Assembly: GCF_051414055.1 (NCBI RefSeq)
Contig: NZ_JBLKNX010000004.1
Coordinates: forward strand, 1-64,000
Length of the DNA stretch: 64,000 bases
Origin: Halosimplex halobium
Lineage (GTDB): Archaea > Halobacteriota > Halobacteria > Halobacteriales > Haloarculaceae
Reading direction: 5' to 3'
How positions within the stretch are numbered: the first letter of the stretch is position 1; every line of letters begins with the position of its first letter. Under the pieces are notes generated by a model. The model was not told where the DNA came from and ran no database searches. It saw nothing but the letters and a program-made list of their open reading frames with translations. Below are positions 23,541 through 32,321 of this stretch, one piece after another. The position numbers and the translations under genes were made by a program.

Positions 23541-25097
23541 ATGAGCGGCGACGACGGAGCGGCGGACGCGAGCGCGGATGCGGCCAGCGACGAGGACGCC
23601 GGAAGCGATGCCAGCGAGGAAGCCACCGGAAGCGATGCCGGCGACGCACCGACCGTCCGGGTCCGGGGCATCTACACGACGGCGCTGACCCGGCTGTTCG
23701 AGGACGCGGGGCTGTCGGTCGTCCAGGCGTCGCCGCCGATCCGCGACCGCTTCGACGACGCGTTCGCGGTCGCGCCCGCGGGCGCCGAGGTCGCGACGAC
23801 CGACGACCGGCAGGGCGTGGGGGTCGTCGGCGACTCCGCGGCGGTCGCGGCGGCGCTCGACGCGGCCCGCGGGGTCGGCACCGACGCGCTGGCGTGGCGC
23901 GACCCGACGCCGCGGGGCGCCGTCTACGCCGGCGAGGTGACCGAGACGCTCGGGAGCGGCGCCGTCGTCGCCCTCGGGAGCGGAGCTACCGAGAACGACG
24001 CCGAAACCGACTCGCTGCCCCCGGTCGCCGGCACCGACCCGGAGGGATTCCTGCCCTACTCGAAGACGGCCGCACACGTCGAGGAAGGGGACCGGCTGCG
24101 CGTCCAGGTCGAGGAACCCGCGGCGCCGTGGAGCGACGGCCGGCCGGTCCTCGACACGACGGTCCGCGTGCAGGCCGGCCTCGCGACGCTCGTCCGCGGC
24201 ACGTCGCCGGACAGCAACGGGCCGGAACTGGCCGACCTGCTGCCCGTCGACCCGCCCGAGGGCTGGGGGACCGACTGGGACCGGGCGGCCGACGACGCGG
24301 ACCTGGACGCGCTCGGTGACGCGCTCGACGGAGTCGCCCACCGGGCGGCGGCGCTCGATTCGGCGTTCGACGACGCGCCCGCGCCGGAGGAGGCCGCCCC
24401 GTACTGCTACTGGCCCGGCGAGGCGACCGTCTGGGTCTGGTTCGGCCGCGAGTCGCGGTTCGGCCTCGACGAGCACCGGCGGGACGTGACGGCGACGATG
24501 CCCGGCCACCACCGCACGAAGGCCGCGACGAACGCCGCCAGCGCGGCCGTCGACTTCGTCGAGGCGGTCTGTCCCGACGCCGGGACCGGCGGCGAGGCGG
24601 ACTTCCCGTTCGACGCCGTGACGCGGCAGTTCGGCCCGATGGAGGGCGACAGCGTCCGCATCGACCACGGCAAGCCCGACGGCCGGATGTTCTCGCTGGG
24701 CAGCGGCGAGGTGACCCGCCGGGACGCCGACGGCACCGTCGTCGTCGAACGCGAGATGTCCGGCCGCGGCACCTACGACGCGCTCGGCGTCGAGCAACAG
24801 GCCGGCGACGTGGCTGTCACCAAACTCACCGAGGGCAAGTGGTGGTACCCCACCGTCTACCGCGGCGACGACGGCGAGAAACGGGGCACGTACGTCAACG
24901 TCTGCACCCCGGTCGAGGTGTTCCCGTCGGCGGTCCGCTACGTCGACCTGCACGTCGACGTGGTCAAACACGCCGACGGCCGCGTCGAGCGGGTCGACGA
25001 CGACGAACTCGACGCCGCCGTCGACGCCGGCCACGTCCCCGAGGCGCTCGCAGAGAAGGCCCGTAGCGTCGCCGGCGCCGTCGAGAACGCCCTCTGA
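23541..25097 (+). CDS. fau1: Ribonuclease FAU-1 homologue (RNase E/G-like, DUF402)
   Basis: 518 aa. Archaeal FAU-1 proteins bind AU-rich RNA and act as endoribonucleases in rRNA processing. After a 35-residue acidic tail comes TVRVRGIYTTALTRLFED, the start of the RNase E/G-type region, with the conserved FGLDEHRRDVTATMPGHHRT in the middle. The C terminus is a DUF402 domain with EGKWWYPTVY, GEKRGTYVNVCTPVE and RYVDLHVDVV. The ATG at 23541 lies just outside the TnpB element, so its promoter must lie inside the element or have been displaced. No alternative ATG exists before the conserved region. Confidence 0.9.
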   Translation: MSGDDGAADASADAASDEDAGSDASEEATGSDAGDAPTVRVRGIYTTALTRLFEDAGLSVVQASPPIRDRFDDAFAVAPAGAEVATTDDRQGVGVVGDSAAVAAALDAARGVGTDALAWRDPTPRGAVYAGEVTETLGSGAVVALGSGATENDAETDSLPPVAGTDPEGFLPYSKTAAHVEEGDRLRVQVEEPAAPWSDGRPVLDTTVRVQAGLATLVRGTSPDSNGPELADLLPVDPPEGWGTDWDRAADDADLDALGDALDGVAHRAAALDSAFDDAPAPEEAAPYCYWPGEATVWVWFGRESRFGLDEHRRDVTATMPGHHRTKAATNAASAAVDFVEAVCPDAGTGGEADFPFDAVTRQFGPMEGDSVRIDHGKPDGRMFSLGSGEVTRRDADGTVVVEREMSGRGTYDALGVEQQAGDVAVTKLTEGKWWYPTVYRGDDGEKRGTYVNVCTPVEVFPSAVRYVDLHVDVVKHADGRVERVDDDELDAAVDAGHVPEALAEKARSVAGAVENAL

Positions 25098-25100
25098 GGG

Positions 25101-26750
25101 CTACTCCTCGTCTCCCGGCTCGTCGCTCCCGTCGAGCAACCGCCACGCGCCGATCCCGATGCCGGCCAGCGCCGCCGCGGGGCCGAACCCCGGGCCGTCG
25201 CCCGCGGTCGCGCCCTCCGTTTCGACTGCGTCGGTCCCCCCGTCGGAACCGGCCCCGTCATCGCCCGCGTTTTCGCCGTCGCCGCTCCCGTCCGTCGCGG
25301 GACGGCCGCCCGACCCGGTCGGGGCCGTCGTCGCGCCGGCGCGCCCGGGCGTCGGTGTCGGCGTCGCCCGGTCCACGTCGGGGAACGTGTAGACCCGCGC
25401 CGGCGCGTCGGGATCGGAGGGGTCGTAGTAGCTGGTGGCGACGACCGCGCCGCCGGGCGCCGCCAGCTGTGCGGTCCAGAAGCTCGTCTCGGAGGAGCGC
25501 CGGAAGTACCGCACCCGCTCGGGGTCGGCCGGGTCCGACAGGTCGTGGACGGCCACCCCGCCGCGGTACCACGACGAGTAGCAGTGGCCGGCGGCCAGTT
25601 CGAAGTTGTGGGCCGTCGTCCGGACGCCGTTGATGTTCGGGTCAGCGGTCGGCGGCGGATCGATAGTCGAGAGGTGCTCCGGCGAGCGCGGGTCGGCGAT
25701 GTCGTAGATGGCGACCCCGCTCGGGCCGCCGGGGTCGTCGGGACCCGGCGTGGTGCCCTCCTTCCCGAAGTTGGAGTTCCACGACTCCTTGCCGACCGCG
25801 AGCAGCGAACTGTCGGGATCGGTCGCGGCGTAGTGGTCGTTGCCCGGCGGCTCCGAGTACTCGCGGGCGACCGCCAGCCCGTCGAGTTCGGCCAGCGTCT
25901 CGGGGTCGCGCTCGCGAACGTCCGCGACGTACCCCGGATCCGTGGGGTCGCTCACGTCGAGGATCCACGTCCCGGCGTCCCAGTAGGCCAGGTAGGCGAA
26001 GCCGTCGCGGACGAACACGTCGTGGAGCGTCCGCAGCTGCTGGGGGACCGACTCCCAGACCGGGTCGTGGTCCAGCACCGACCAGCGGGCGACCTCCCGT
26101 GGCTGGTCGCGGCCCACGTCCACGACGAGCAGCGGGTTGGCGTCGCGGTCGCTCCGGGTGAGGTAGGCGTACTCGCCCGCGAGGTCGCAGTTGTGGACCG
26201 GGTAGGCCGTCTCGTAGGCCCGCAGGAACGCGGGGTCGGTCGGGTCGCTCACGTCGAACAGCGCGACGCCGTAGAAGCTGTCGGGGTCGTAGCCCGCGGG
26301 GCCGCCGACGAGCAGGCGGCCGTCGTCGTACTTCACGTCCCGAACCCCGCCCATCGTCTGGTTCGTGCCCGGCGGCGAGATGTCGCGCTCGCTCGCGACG
26401 ACCGTCGGGGCCGCGGGATCGGTCAGGTCGAGGACGGCGAAGCCGTCGCCGACCGCGACGAACGCCGTGTCGCCGTCGGGCGTCAGGACCGTCTCCGTCG
26501 CGCCCTCGACGGCGACGCTCCCGATCGGTTCGTATCCCGAGGTGGGCGTCGCGACCGCGTCCGTCGGTGTCGGCGTGGGCGTCCCGGAGGGGGTCGCCGT
26601 CGCGGCCGCGTCGTCGCTCGTCGTGGTCGCGTTCGCAACTGCGCTCGCCCCCGGCTCGGCCCGGCGGGCGTCGCCGTCGCGGGCCGCCAGGGCGGCGGTC
26701 GGGAGGGCGGCGGTCCCGGCGACCGCCCGGAGGAACTGGCGTCGATGCAC
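25101..26750 (-). CDS. Exported LVIVD beta-propeller protein with C-terminal anchor
   Basis: 549 aa. The N terminus MHRRQFLRAVAGTAALPTAA is a Tat-type signal. After a Thr/Pro-rich spacer (about 40-70) come LVIVD-type blades, each with 'LDVSDPTDP' or 'YDIADPRSPE' turns, covering about 70-450. A second low-complexity Gly/Asp stalk leads to GPGFGPAAALAGIGIGAWRLL, which resembles a PGF-CTERM tail that archaeosortase A replaces with a lipid. It would therefore sit on the cell surface. The ligand is unknown. Paralogue of the next gene, and its end is 4 nt from the convergent FAU-1 stop. Confidence 0.85.
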   Translation of the reverse strand: MHRRQFLRAVAGTAALPTAALAARDGDARRAEPGASAVANATTTSDDAAATATPSGTPTPTPTDAVATPTSGYEPIGSVAVEGATETVLTPDGDTAFVAVGDGFAVLDLTDPAAPTVVASERDISPPGTNQTMGGVRDVKYDDGRLLVGGPAGYDPDSFYGVALFDVSDPTDPAFLRAYETAYPVHNCDLAGEYAYLTRSDRDANPLLVVDVGRDQPREVARWSVLDHDPVWESVPQQLRTLHDVFVRDGFAYLAYWDAGTWILDVSDPTDPGYVADVRERDPETLAELDGLAVAREYSEPPGNDHYAATDPDSSLLAVGKESWNSNFGKEGTTPGPDDPGGPSGVAIYDIADPRSPEHLSTIDPPPTADPNINGVRTTAHNFELAAGHCYSSWYRGGVAVHDLSDPADPERVRYFRRSSETSFWTAQLAAPGGAVVATSYYDPSDPDAPARVYTFPDVDRATPTPTPGRAGATTAPTGSGGRPATDGSGDGENAGDDGAGSDGGTDAVETEGATAGDGPGFGPAAALAGIGIGAWRLLDGSDEPGDEE

Positions 26751-26878
26751 GTCCCCGGCATGGCGGTCGACGGGTATCAGTTTCCCGGTGGGGTCGACGG
26801 GACTGGCGGACCGGCGGGCCGGCGAGGCCGGCGGACCGGCCGGACTGGCGGACTAGCGGGCCGGCGCGCTCGGCGCGG

Positions 26879-28663
26879 TCACTCGTCGTCGCCGCGGCCG
26901 AGCCGCCAGGCGCCGATGCCCAGCGCCGCGAGCCCCGACAGGACGCCCAGCCCGGGGCCGTTCCCGCTGGTCGTCGCGTCCGCGTTGCCGGTCGCCGTGT
27001 CCCCCTCGCCGGCCATCCCGCTCGTCGCGGTCGCGGTCTCGCCGGCCATCCCGCTCGTCGCGGTCGCGGTCTCGCCGGCCATCCCGCTCGTCGCGGTCCC
27101 GCCCGTCGCGGTCGGGGTGTCGGTCGGCGTGGCCGTCGGCGTCGGCGAGGCCGACGGCGTGGCCGTGGCGGTCGGCGACTCGGTCGGCGTCCCGGCCGAG
27201 GTCCCCGTGTCGGTCGCCGCCGCGTCGGTCGGCTCAGGCGTGTCCGTCGGCAGGTCGACCTCGGCGCCGGAGGGCGTCACCGTCGCCGGGTTGTCCGAGG
27301 GGTCCGGGAAGGTGTAGAACGCCCCGGGCCCGTCCCGGTCGGTCGGGTGGACGTAGCTCGTCGCGATGAAGAACTCGCCGGGGACACCGACCTGCGCGGT
27401 CCAGAAGCTCGCGCGGTCGCCGTTCTCGTAGTGGGCCAGCTGTTCGGGGTTCGCCGGGTCGGAGATGTCGTGGACCTTCACCCCGCCGCGGTACCACGAC
27501 GAGTAGAGGTAGTCGCCGGCGATCTCGAAGTTGTGCGAGGTGGTGTAGTAGCCGCCCTGTCGCCGGGCGGTCTCGCCCTCCGGCGGCTGGGGCGGTTCGA
27601 TCTCCGTCAGCCGCTCGGGACTGGTGGCGTCGCTGATGTCGTAGAGGATGATCCCGCTCGGCCCGCCCAGGTCCTCCTCGTCGGACTCGTCGTCGTCGAC
27701 GCCGCCCTCGAGGTTCCAGCTCTCCCCGCCGACCGCGAGCAGGTCGCCGTCGTCGTCGGGCTGGACGTAGTGGGCGTTGCCCTCCGGCTCCATCGCGTAC
27801 TCGTAGAGGTCGGTCCCGCTCACGTCCTGCAGCTCCGACAGGGAGTACTCGGCGGCGTGGCCGACGTACTCGGGACTCGCCGGGTCGGACACGTCGAGGA
27901 TCCACGCCCCGCCGTCCCAGTAGGCCAGGTACGCCCGCTCGTCCTGGACGTACATGTCGTGGAGATTGACGAGGTTGCCGGACAGCTCCCCGTACTCCGC
28001 GTCGTACTCGGCGGGCGACCACTGTGCCACCGACTCCGGCTGGTCGGGGGCGACGTGGACGACGTCGAGCTCCCGCCCGGTCGTCAGGTACGCGTACTCC
28101 CCGTGGAGGTCGGAGTTGTGGATGGTGTAGGTCGTCTCGTAGGTCTTCATCGGCCGCGGGTTCAGCGGGTCCGACACGTCGTAGATGGCGATCCCGCGGA
28201 ACCCCTCGGCCGCCCGGGAGGTCGCCAGCATCAGCCGGCCCTGGTTGTACTTGATGTCGTAGAAGCCCGTGATGGACCGGCCGCCCGACGCGGTGATCCC
28301 GGTGTAGGTGCCGACGACCTCGGGGTTCTCCGGGTCCTGACAGTCGACGACGTAGAAGCCGTCGATCCGGGAGGCGAACGCGTACCGGCCGGACGGTTCC
28401 ATCACCGCCTCGGTGGTCTGGAACCCGCCCTGGTCGTTCGACACGTCGAAGCTTGCCAGCGGGCCGTAGCCGTCGCCGGCGTCGGTGCCGGTGGGGGTCG
28501 CGGTTCCGGTTTCTGTCGGCCCGGCGGTGGCGGTCGGCGTCGCGGTCGTTCGGGAGGAGGGCGATGCGTCGTCGTCGCTGCCGGCGGCGGTCAGGGCGCT
28601 CCCTGCGATCCCCGCGAGACCGGCAGCGCCGACTGCGGAACGGAGGTATTCACGGCGGCGCAT
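26879..28663 (-). CDS. Exported LVIVD beta-propeller protein, paralogue
   Basis: 594 aa from the ATG at 28663 (MRRREYLRSAVGAAGLAGIA, a Tat signal); an ATG at 28672 would add three residues. The blades share long similarity with the neighbouring paralogue (YLAYWDGGAWILDVSDP, YSSWYRGGVKVHDISDP, RASFWTAQVG). The stalk is longer and Thr/Ser/Pro-rich, probably O-glycosylated, and contains three exact 11-aa repeats of ETATATSGMAG. The end GPGLGVLSGLAALGIGAWRLG is the same kind of anchor with Leu for Phe in the PGF motif. Head-to-tail order implies a local duplication. Confidence 0.85.
   Translation of the reverse strand: MRRREYLRSAVGAAGLAGIAGSALTAAGSDDDASPSSRTTATPTATAGPTETGTATPTGTDAGDGYGPLASFDVSNDQGGFQTTEAVMEPSGRYAFASRIDGFYVVDCQDPENPEVVGTYTGITASGGRSITGFYDIKYNQGRLMLATSRAAEGFRGIAIYDVSDPLNPRPMKTYETTYTIHNSDLHGEYAYLTTGRELDVVHVAPDQPESVAQWSPAEYDAEYGELSGNLVNLHDMYVQDERAYLAYWDGGAWILDVSDPASPEYVGHAAEYSLSELQDVSGTDLYEYAMEPEGNAHYVQPDDDGDLLAVGGESWNLEGGVDDDESDEEDLGGPSGIILYDISDATSPERLTEIEPPQPPEGETARRQGGYYTTSHNFEIAGDYLYSSWYRGGVKVHDISDPANPEQLAHYENGDRASFWTAQVGVPGEFFIATSYVHPTDRDGPGAFYTFPDPSDNPATVTPSGAEVDLPTDTPEPTDAAATDTGTSAGTPTESPTATATPSASPTPTATPTDTPTATGGTATSGMAGETATATSGMAGETATATSGMAGEGDTATGNADATTSGNGPGLGVLSGLAALGIGAWRLGRGDDE
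27005..27098 (-). repeat. 33-bp tandem repeat in the stalk of the LVIVD paralogue
   Basis: Three copies with period 33 bp (starting at 27005, 27038 and 27071), the first two identical, the third diverging after 28 bp. They encode the 11-aa unit ETATATSGMAG. In-frame period and near identity point to recent length variation of the extracellular stalk. Confidence 0.95.
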
Positions 28664-28793
28664 GCACCCCATCCTCCGGGCGGCTGTCGTTTAGTTTTGC
28701 TGATCGGAACGGTCGGCGACCCCCTCCGCGACCGCCCCTGCGGCGCCGGGCGCGAACCCGCTCCTTTTCCACCCGCCCGGTGTAGGACCCCCC

Positions 28794-29411
28794 ATGTTCG
28801 AGTCACGCCCGGACCGGGACGCCGAGGTCGTCCTCGTCGGCCGGTCCAACGTCGGCAAGTCGACGCTCATGCGCGAGCTCACCGGCCACACCTTCGACAC
28901 CGGCCAGCGCCCGGGCGTCACCCGCTCGCCCAACCACTTCGACTGGGCCGGCCCGGACTTCGTACTCACCGACCTGCCCGGCTTCGGCTTCATGGAGGGC
29001 GTCCCCGAGGACGTGCGCGAGCAGACCAAGACCGACATCGTCCGCTACATCGAATCGAACGCCGACAAGATCCTGGCCGCCGTCCTCGTCGTCGACGGCA
29101 AGGCCGCCGTCGACATCATCGACCGCCACTCCGGCCCCGACGAGGTGCCCTACGACGTGGAGATGTTCCACTTCCTCCGCGACGTGGACATCCCCGTCGT
29201 CGTCGCCGTCAACAAGATGGACAAGGTCGACGACCGCGACGAGCGGCTGAACGAGCTCTGCGACCGCCTCGGCCTCTACCCCCCCTGGAAGCAGTGGCAG
29301 AACACCATCGCCCCCATCTCCGCGAAACGCGGCTCCATCGAACCCATGACCGAGGCCGTCCGCCACCACCTCCACGAACAGGAACGCGACGACCTGTTCC
29401 AATTTTTCTGA
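28794..29411 (+). CDS. engB: Ribosome-associated GTPase EngB/YihA family
   Basis: 205 aa with all GTPase motifs: G1 GRSNVGKST (16-24), the G2 Thr in PGVTRSPN, G3 DLPGFGF, G4 NKMD and G5 ISAKRG. Bacterial EngB acts in large-subunit assembly; archaeal copies are assumed to do likewise. CCTTTTCC about 33 nt before the ATG may be the promoter. A structured repeat begins 2 nt after the stop and may shape the 3' end of the transcript. Confidence 0.93.
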   Translation: MFESRPDRDAEVVLVGRSNVGKSTLMRELTGHTFDTGQRPGVTRSPNHFDWAGPDFVLTDLPGFGFMEGVPEDVREQTKTDIVRYIESNADKILAAVLVVDGKAAVDIIDRHSGPDEVPYDVEMFHFLRDVDIPVVVAVNKMDKVDDRDERLNELCDRLGLYPPWKQWQNTIAPISAKRGSIEPMTEAVRHHLHEQERDDLFQFF

Positions 29412-29412
29412 A

Positions 29413-29537
29413 CCCACTTTTTGCGGCGGAGAGTTCCTCGCGCGCCGGAGGCGCGCTGCGGGAATCCTCCGCCGCAAAAACTTGGGGAAAAAGGCCGGAC
29501 GACTCGGTCGCTTCGCTCCCTCGCGTCCGGTGAACCG
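29413..29537 (+). repeat. Two-hairpin intergenic repeat, copy 1
   Basis: Layout: CCCACTTTTT, a long hairpin (GCGGCGGAG...CTCCGCCGC with an inner GC-rich stem), AAAAACTTGGGGAAAAAGG, a second hairpin (CCGGACG...CGTCCGG) and TGAACCG. The same layout occurs at 56871-56998 and inverted at 57077-57193. Stem bases differ between copies in paired fashion while linkers are kept, so structure rather than sequence is conserved. Confidence 0.85.
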
Positions 29538-29571
29538 GCGCTCCGCGCCGGATGCTGCCTGCAGGCCAGGG

Positions 29572-30050
29572 CTGTTGCAGTGAGCGGTTGCGGTGCGGTC
29601 GGCGCGTGCTGTCGTCTCGGAATCGCTTGCGATTCCGATGGGCCGTCAGAGCTTGCTCTGACGTTGGCGGCCTCCGTGCCGCGACGGAATCGCGCGAGGT
29701 CTTCGTGAACGTGTGAACGAAGGCTCGTCAGCGCTTGCTCTGACGGTGGATTCGCGACTCGCGTGTCGCGAATCGGCTGGGGAGGCTCGTGGCCGTCTGC
29801 GGTGCTGTGGGGGGCGGGTGCGGTCGCAGTGTCGTGCTGTGCAGTTGCGGTCCCTGGCGGACTGAAAGGGCGAGGCGCGCTCGCGCTTGCCTGGTCGCCT
29901 GAGCGACCCCTACCCGAGCGCAGCGAGGGTATGTCGCTCAGCGACCGCGAGCGCGCCGAGGGCTTTCACCGCCTGCTGTTTCTTGCGGTACTGACTCCAG
30001 CTAGCGAGCGCGTCGAGGGCTTTCACCGCCTGCTGTTTCTTGCGGTCGAG
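29572..30050 (+). repeat. Structured dispersed repeat, copy A
   Basis: About 440 bp, related to the inverse strand of 36651-37092. It starts at CTGTTGCAGTGAGCGG and runs through GTCTTCGTGAACGTGTGAAC, TCGGCTGGGGAGGCTCGTGG and GCGGTACTGACTCC. Shared hairpins include CTGAGCGAC...GTCGCTCAG (29900-29942). Beyond 29999 a 57-bp unit is duplicated (GAGGGCTTTCACCGCCTGCT at 29958 and 30015). A short frame starting at ATG 29931 (MSLSDRERAEGFHRLL) is kept in both copies but is probably a by-product of the hairpin. With copy 1 above it fills the 773-nt gap. Confidence 0.85.
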
Positions 30051-30184
30051 TCGAGTGCGGTCGCTGCCTCGCGACAGTCTTTCAAACTGGTTCGACCAGA
30101 GACACCCGACCAACTCCCACCGCTATCCGACGATTCCATCGAGCAACACCCACGCTTAGGTGCGGGCACGCCCACAGGCGATCC

Positions 30185-30523
30185 ATGCAGGTCGAAGCAC
30201 ACTCGGCGAACGAGACGGTCGAAGTCACCGACGGCGTCCACCTCACACAGCTCGCGGTCGGCGAGCGGATGAGCATGCAACACGTCCACATCGAGCCGGG
30301 GGCAGTCGTCCCGGAACACAGCCACGAACACGAGCAGGTTGGGTACATCACGAGCGGGTCGGGCGTGTTCGTCGTCGACGGCGAGGAGTTCCCGGTCAGC
30401 TCCGGCGACTCCTACCACCTCGCGAGCGAGGAACCCCACAGCGTCGAGGCGACCGGCGACGAGCCGCTGGACGGCATCGACGTGTTCGCGCCGCCGCGGG
30501 CGAACCCCGACTGGATGGACTGA
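30185..30523 (+). CDS. Cupin-domain protein
   Basis: 112-aa single cupin barrel. Motif 1 is HIEPGAVVPEHSHEHEQVGYI, with His and Glu metal ligands, and motif 2 is VSSGDSYHLASEEPHSVEA. The size and motifs match small metal-binding cupins used for sugar or aromatic chemistry or as binding proteins; the substrate is unknown. The gene follows the dispersed repeat and precedes the NifU-like gene in the same direction, 95 nt apart, probably independently transcribed. Confidence 0.88.
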   Translation: MQVEAHSANETVEVTDGVHLTQLAVGERMSMQHVHIEPGAVVPEHSHEHEQVGYITSGSGVFVVDGEEFPVSSGDSYHLASEEPHSVEATGDEPLDGIDVFAPPRANPDWMD

Positions 30524-30618
30524 GGCGGGACGGACCGCGGCCGCACCCGACGATCGGCCCCGCGGCGAACCCGTGAGTCCAAAGGTCTAAGCCCCGTCGT
30601 CGCCAACGTCGAGGTACT

Positions 30619-30993
30619 ATGAGCACAGAGACCGAGGACGGCGACGACCTGCGCGAGCGCATCTCGAACTTCCTGCGGCGGAACTTCCCGCAGATCCAGA
30701 TGCACGGCGGGTCGGCGGCCATCGAGGAGATCGACCGCGAGAACGGCTCCGTCACCATCCAGCTGGGCGGCGCCTGCTCGGGGTGTGGCATCTCCCCGAT
30801 GACGATCCAGGCGATCAAGACGCGCATGACCAAGGAGATCCCCGAGATCGAGACGGTCAACGCCCGCACCGGCGGCGGCATGGGCGGCGAGGAAGGCATG
30901 ATGGGCGCCGACACCGGCCCCTCGATGCCCGGCGACTCCCGCGGCGGCGACATCGGCGGCGACGACGACGAAGGCCCCGAAGCGCCGTTCTGA
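30619..30993 (+). CDS. NifU-like Fe-S scaffold protein
   Basis: 124 aa. Residues 10-90 form a NifU C-terminal domain: RRNFPQIQMHGGSAAIEEID then LGGACSGCGISPMTIQAIKT, with the Fe-S binding CxxC pair Cys53/Cys56. It should hold or hand over a [4Fe-4S] cluster. The C-terminal 30 residues are Gly-, Met- and Asp-rich and probably disordered. No Suf genes are adjacent. Candidate clients in this window are ABCE1 and other Fe-S proteins, which is inference. Confidence 0.92.
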   Translation: MSTETEDGDDLRERISNFLRRNFPQIQMHGGSAAIEEIDRENGSVTIQLGGACSGCGISPMTIQAIKTRMTKEIPEIETVNARTGGGMGGEEGMMGADTGPSMPGDSRGGDIGGDDDEGPEAPF

Positions 30994-31078
30994 GGTCGTC
31001 CCCTCGGTTCACCTTCTCGGGTTTTTTCACCGCCCGGAGTCGCGACGCTGCCGGTCGCACACGGCAGAAATCGAGCGC

Positions 31079-32131
31079 CTACAGCCCCAGCGCGGCCGTG
31101 ACCGGGACGCCGGCGGCGACGGCGCCGACGAGATAGCCGCCCAGCACGCCGGCGTTCAGCGGCGGGAGGCCGGCGTGGGCGCCCTCGACGCGGTGGACGA
31201 GATAGAGGAGCCCGCCCATCCCGACCAGGCCGCCGACCAGCGCCCCGAGGGCGGGCGCGTTGGCGTTGAGCGCCGGGACGACGGTGGGAGCGTCGAGAAA
31301 GCGGCCCGCGCTCACGGCGAGCATCCCCGGGATGATCGCGTCGCCCAGTCCCAGCAGGGCGACCTCCGAGCGAGCCGGTGACGCGGCACCTTCGGGCGGC
31401 TGGTCGCCGTCGGCCGTGTCGGGCCCGCCGTCCGCTGAACTCTCGTCGCCCATCAGGTCGAACTCGGGGTCGCGCATCGAGAACGAGCGGGAGTGGGGGA
31501 CGACGAAGACGATGGGGGCCTTCAGGTCGCCGAGGCCGGCGGCGAGTTCCTGCATGTGGCCGGAGACGTAGACGGCGTAGGCGTCGTAGCCGGCCCACGC
31601 GACCAGCAGGACGACGACCGGGAGCGGCCCGAAGCCGAGGCCGAGCATCGGGATGGCCGCGGCGCCGAACACGACGGCCGCGATGTCGTTGACGTACCAC
31701 TCGGGATAGGTCCAGAGGACCGCGAACGTGACCGCGGCGACCGCGATCGAGGCGGGACTGGTCGGCAGTCCCATCGCGAGGCTCCCGCTCGCGGCGATCT
31801 CGCCGACGCCGGTCAGCGCGACGAACGCGACGGCGGTGAGCGTGCTCGCCGACCCCAGCAGGAAGGCGCGGACGAGCGCCTCGCCGTAGCCGTAGCGGAA
31901 GGCGGCGACCATCCCCGCGGTGGCGACCAGCAGTATCGCCGCGAAGACGCCCACGTTCCCCACGTTCCCGGGGTCCTCGAACATGGCCAGCCCCATCGCG
32001 GCGACCTCGTCGGTCAGCGCGAGCCCGAGGACGATCGTGGCCGCGTACAGCGCCACGATCCCGACGTAGGCGCAGGTGCCCGACGGGATCCCCGTGGTCT
32101 CCTCGGTCGCTCCGGTGGGCCGTTCGCTCAT
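31079..32131 (-). CDS. Presenilin-type (A22) intramembrane aspartyl protease
   Basis: 350 aa with about nine membrane segments. The catalytic aspartates are in AGYDAYAVY (about residue 182) and LLGLGDAIIPGML (about 260, the GxGD motif), and the PxL motif appears as LPPLNAG near the C terminus. A hydrophilic acidic loop of about 40 residues between the two active-site helices replaces the one cleaved in eukaryotic presenilin. Such enzymes cut transmembrane helices or leftover signal peptides; the substrates here are unknown. The ATG at 32131 begins MSERPTG. Confidence 0.9.
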   Translation of the reverse strand: MSERPTGATEETTGIPSGTCAYVGIVALYAATIVLGLALTDEVAAMGLAMFEDPGNVGNVGVFAAILLVATAGMVAAFRYGYGEALVRAFLLGSASTLTAVAFVALTGVGEIAASGSLAMGLPTSPASIAVAAVTFAVLWTYPEWYVNDIAAVVFGAAAIPMLGLGFGPLPVVVLLVAWAGYDAYAVYVSGHMQELAAGLGDLKAPIVFVVPHSRSFSMRDPEFDLMGDESSADGGPDTADGDQPPEGAASPARSEVALLGLGDAIIPGMLAVSAGRFLDAPTVVPALNANAPALGALVGGLVGMGGLLYLVHRVEGAHAGLPPLNAGVLGGYLVGAVAAGVPVTAALGL

Positions 32132-32291
32132 CGGTCGGCCCCCCGGCGGACCGCCGTCGTCGGCTCCCCGCGCGCCGCCAGCCGTTGCATGGTCGGCGAC
32201 GAGGGCCACCGCCGGCAAATACTTCCCGGAGTCGGCGCCGGACCGGCGGCCCGCGGCCGGCCGACCAGCGGGCGACCGGCGGACCACGGAG

Positions 32292-32297
32292 TTTAAT
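32292..32297 (+). promoter_or_regulatory. TATA-like box of the sulfatase-fold gene
   Basis: TTTAAT is centred 27 nt before the ATG at 32322 in a region otherwise above 70% GC, the usual geometry of a leaderless haloarchaeal promoter. It probably drives the two-gene operon with the UPF0104 flippase. Confidence 0.65.
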
Positions 32298-32321
32298 TCC
32301 GTGCGTCGCGCTCACCCACCC

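Noticed and set aside
27005..27098. Possible CRISPR-like array
   Set aside because: The three 33-bp units are directly adjacent without spacers and in frame with the LVIVD coding sequence.
25159..29533. Plus-strand frames opposite the two LVIVD genes, up to 988 codons
   Set aside because: They are Arg-rich shadows of the Ser/Thr/Asp-rich minus-strand proteins and carry no recognisable domain.
29421..29708. Short frames inside the two-hairpin repeat after engB
   Set aside because: The frames are not kept between copies, while the stems are; they read as structure, not protein.
29763..30272. 169-codon plus-strand frame across the dispersed repeat
   Set aside because: Only the section MSLSDRERAEGFH is shared with copy B, the frame overlaps the cupin start, and codon use is not coding-like.
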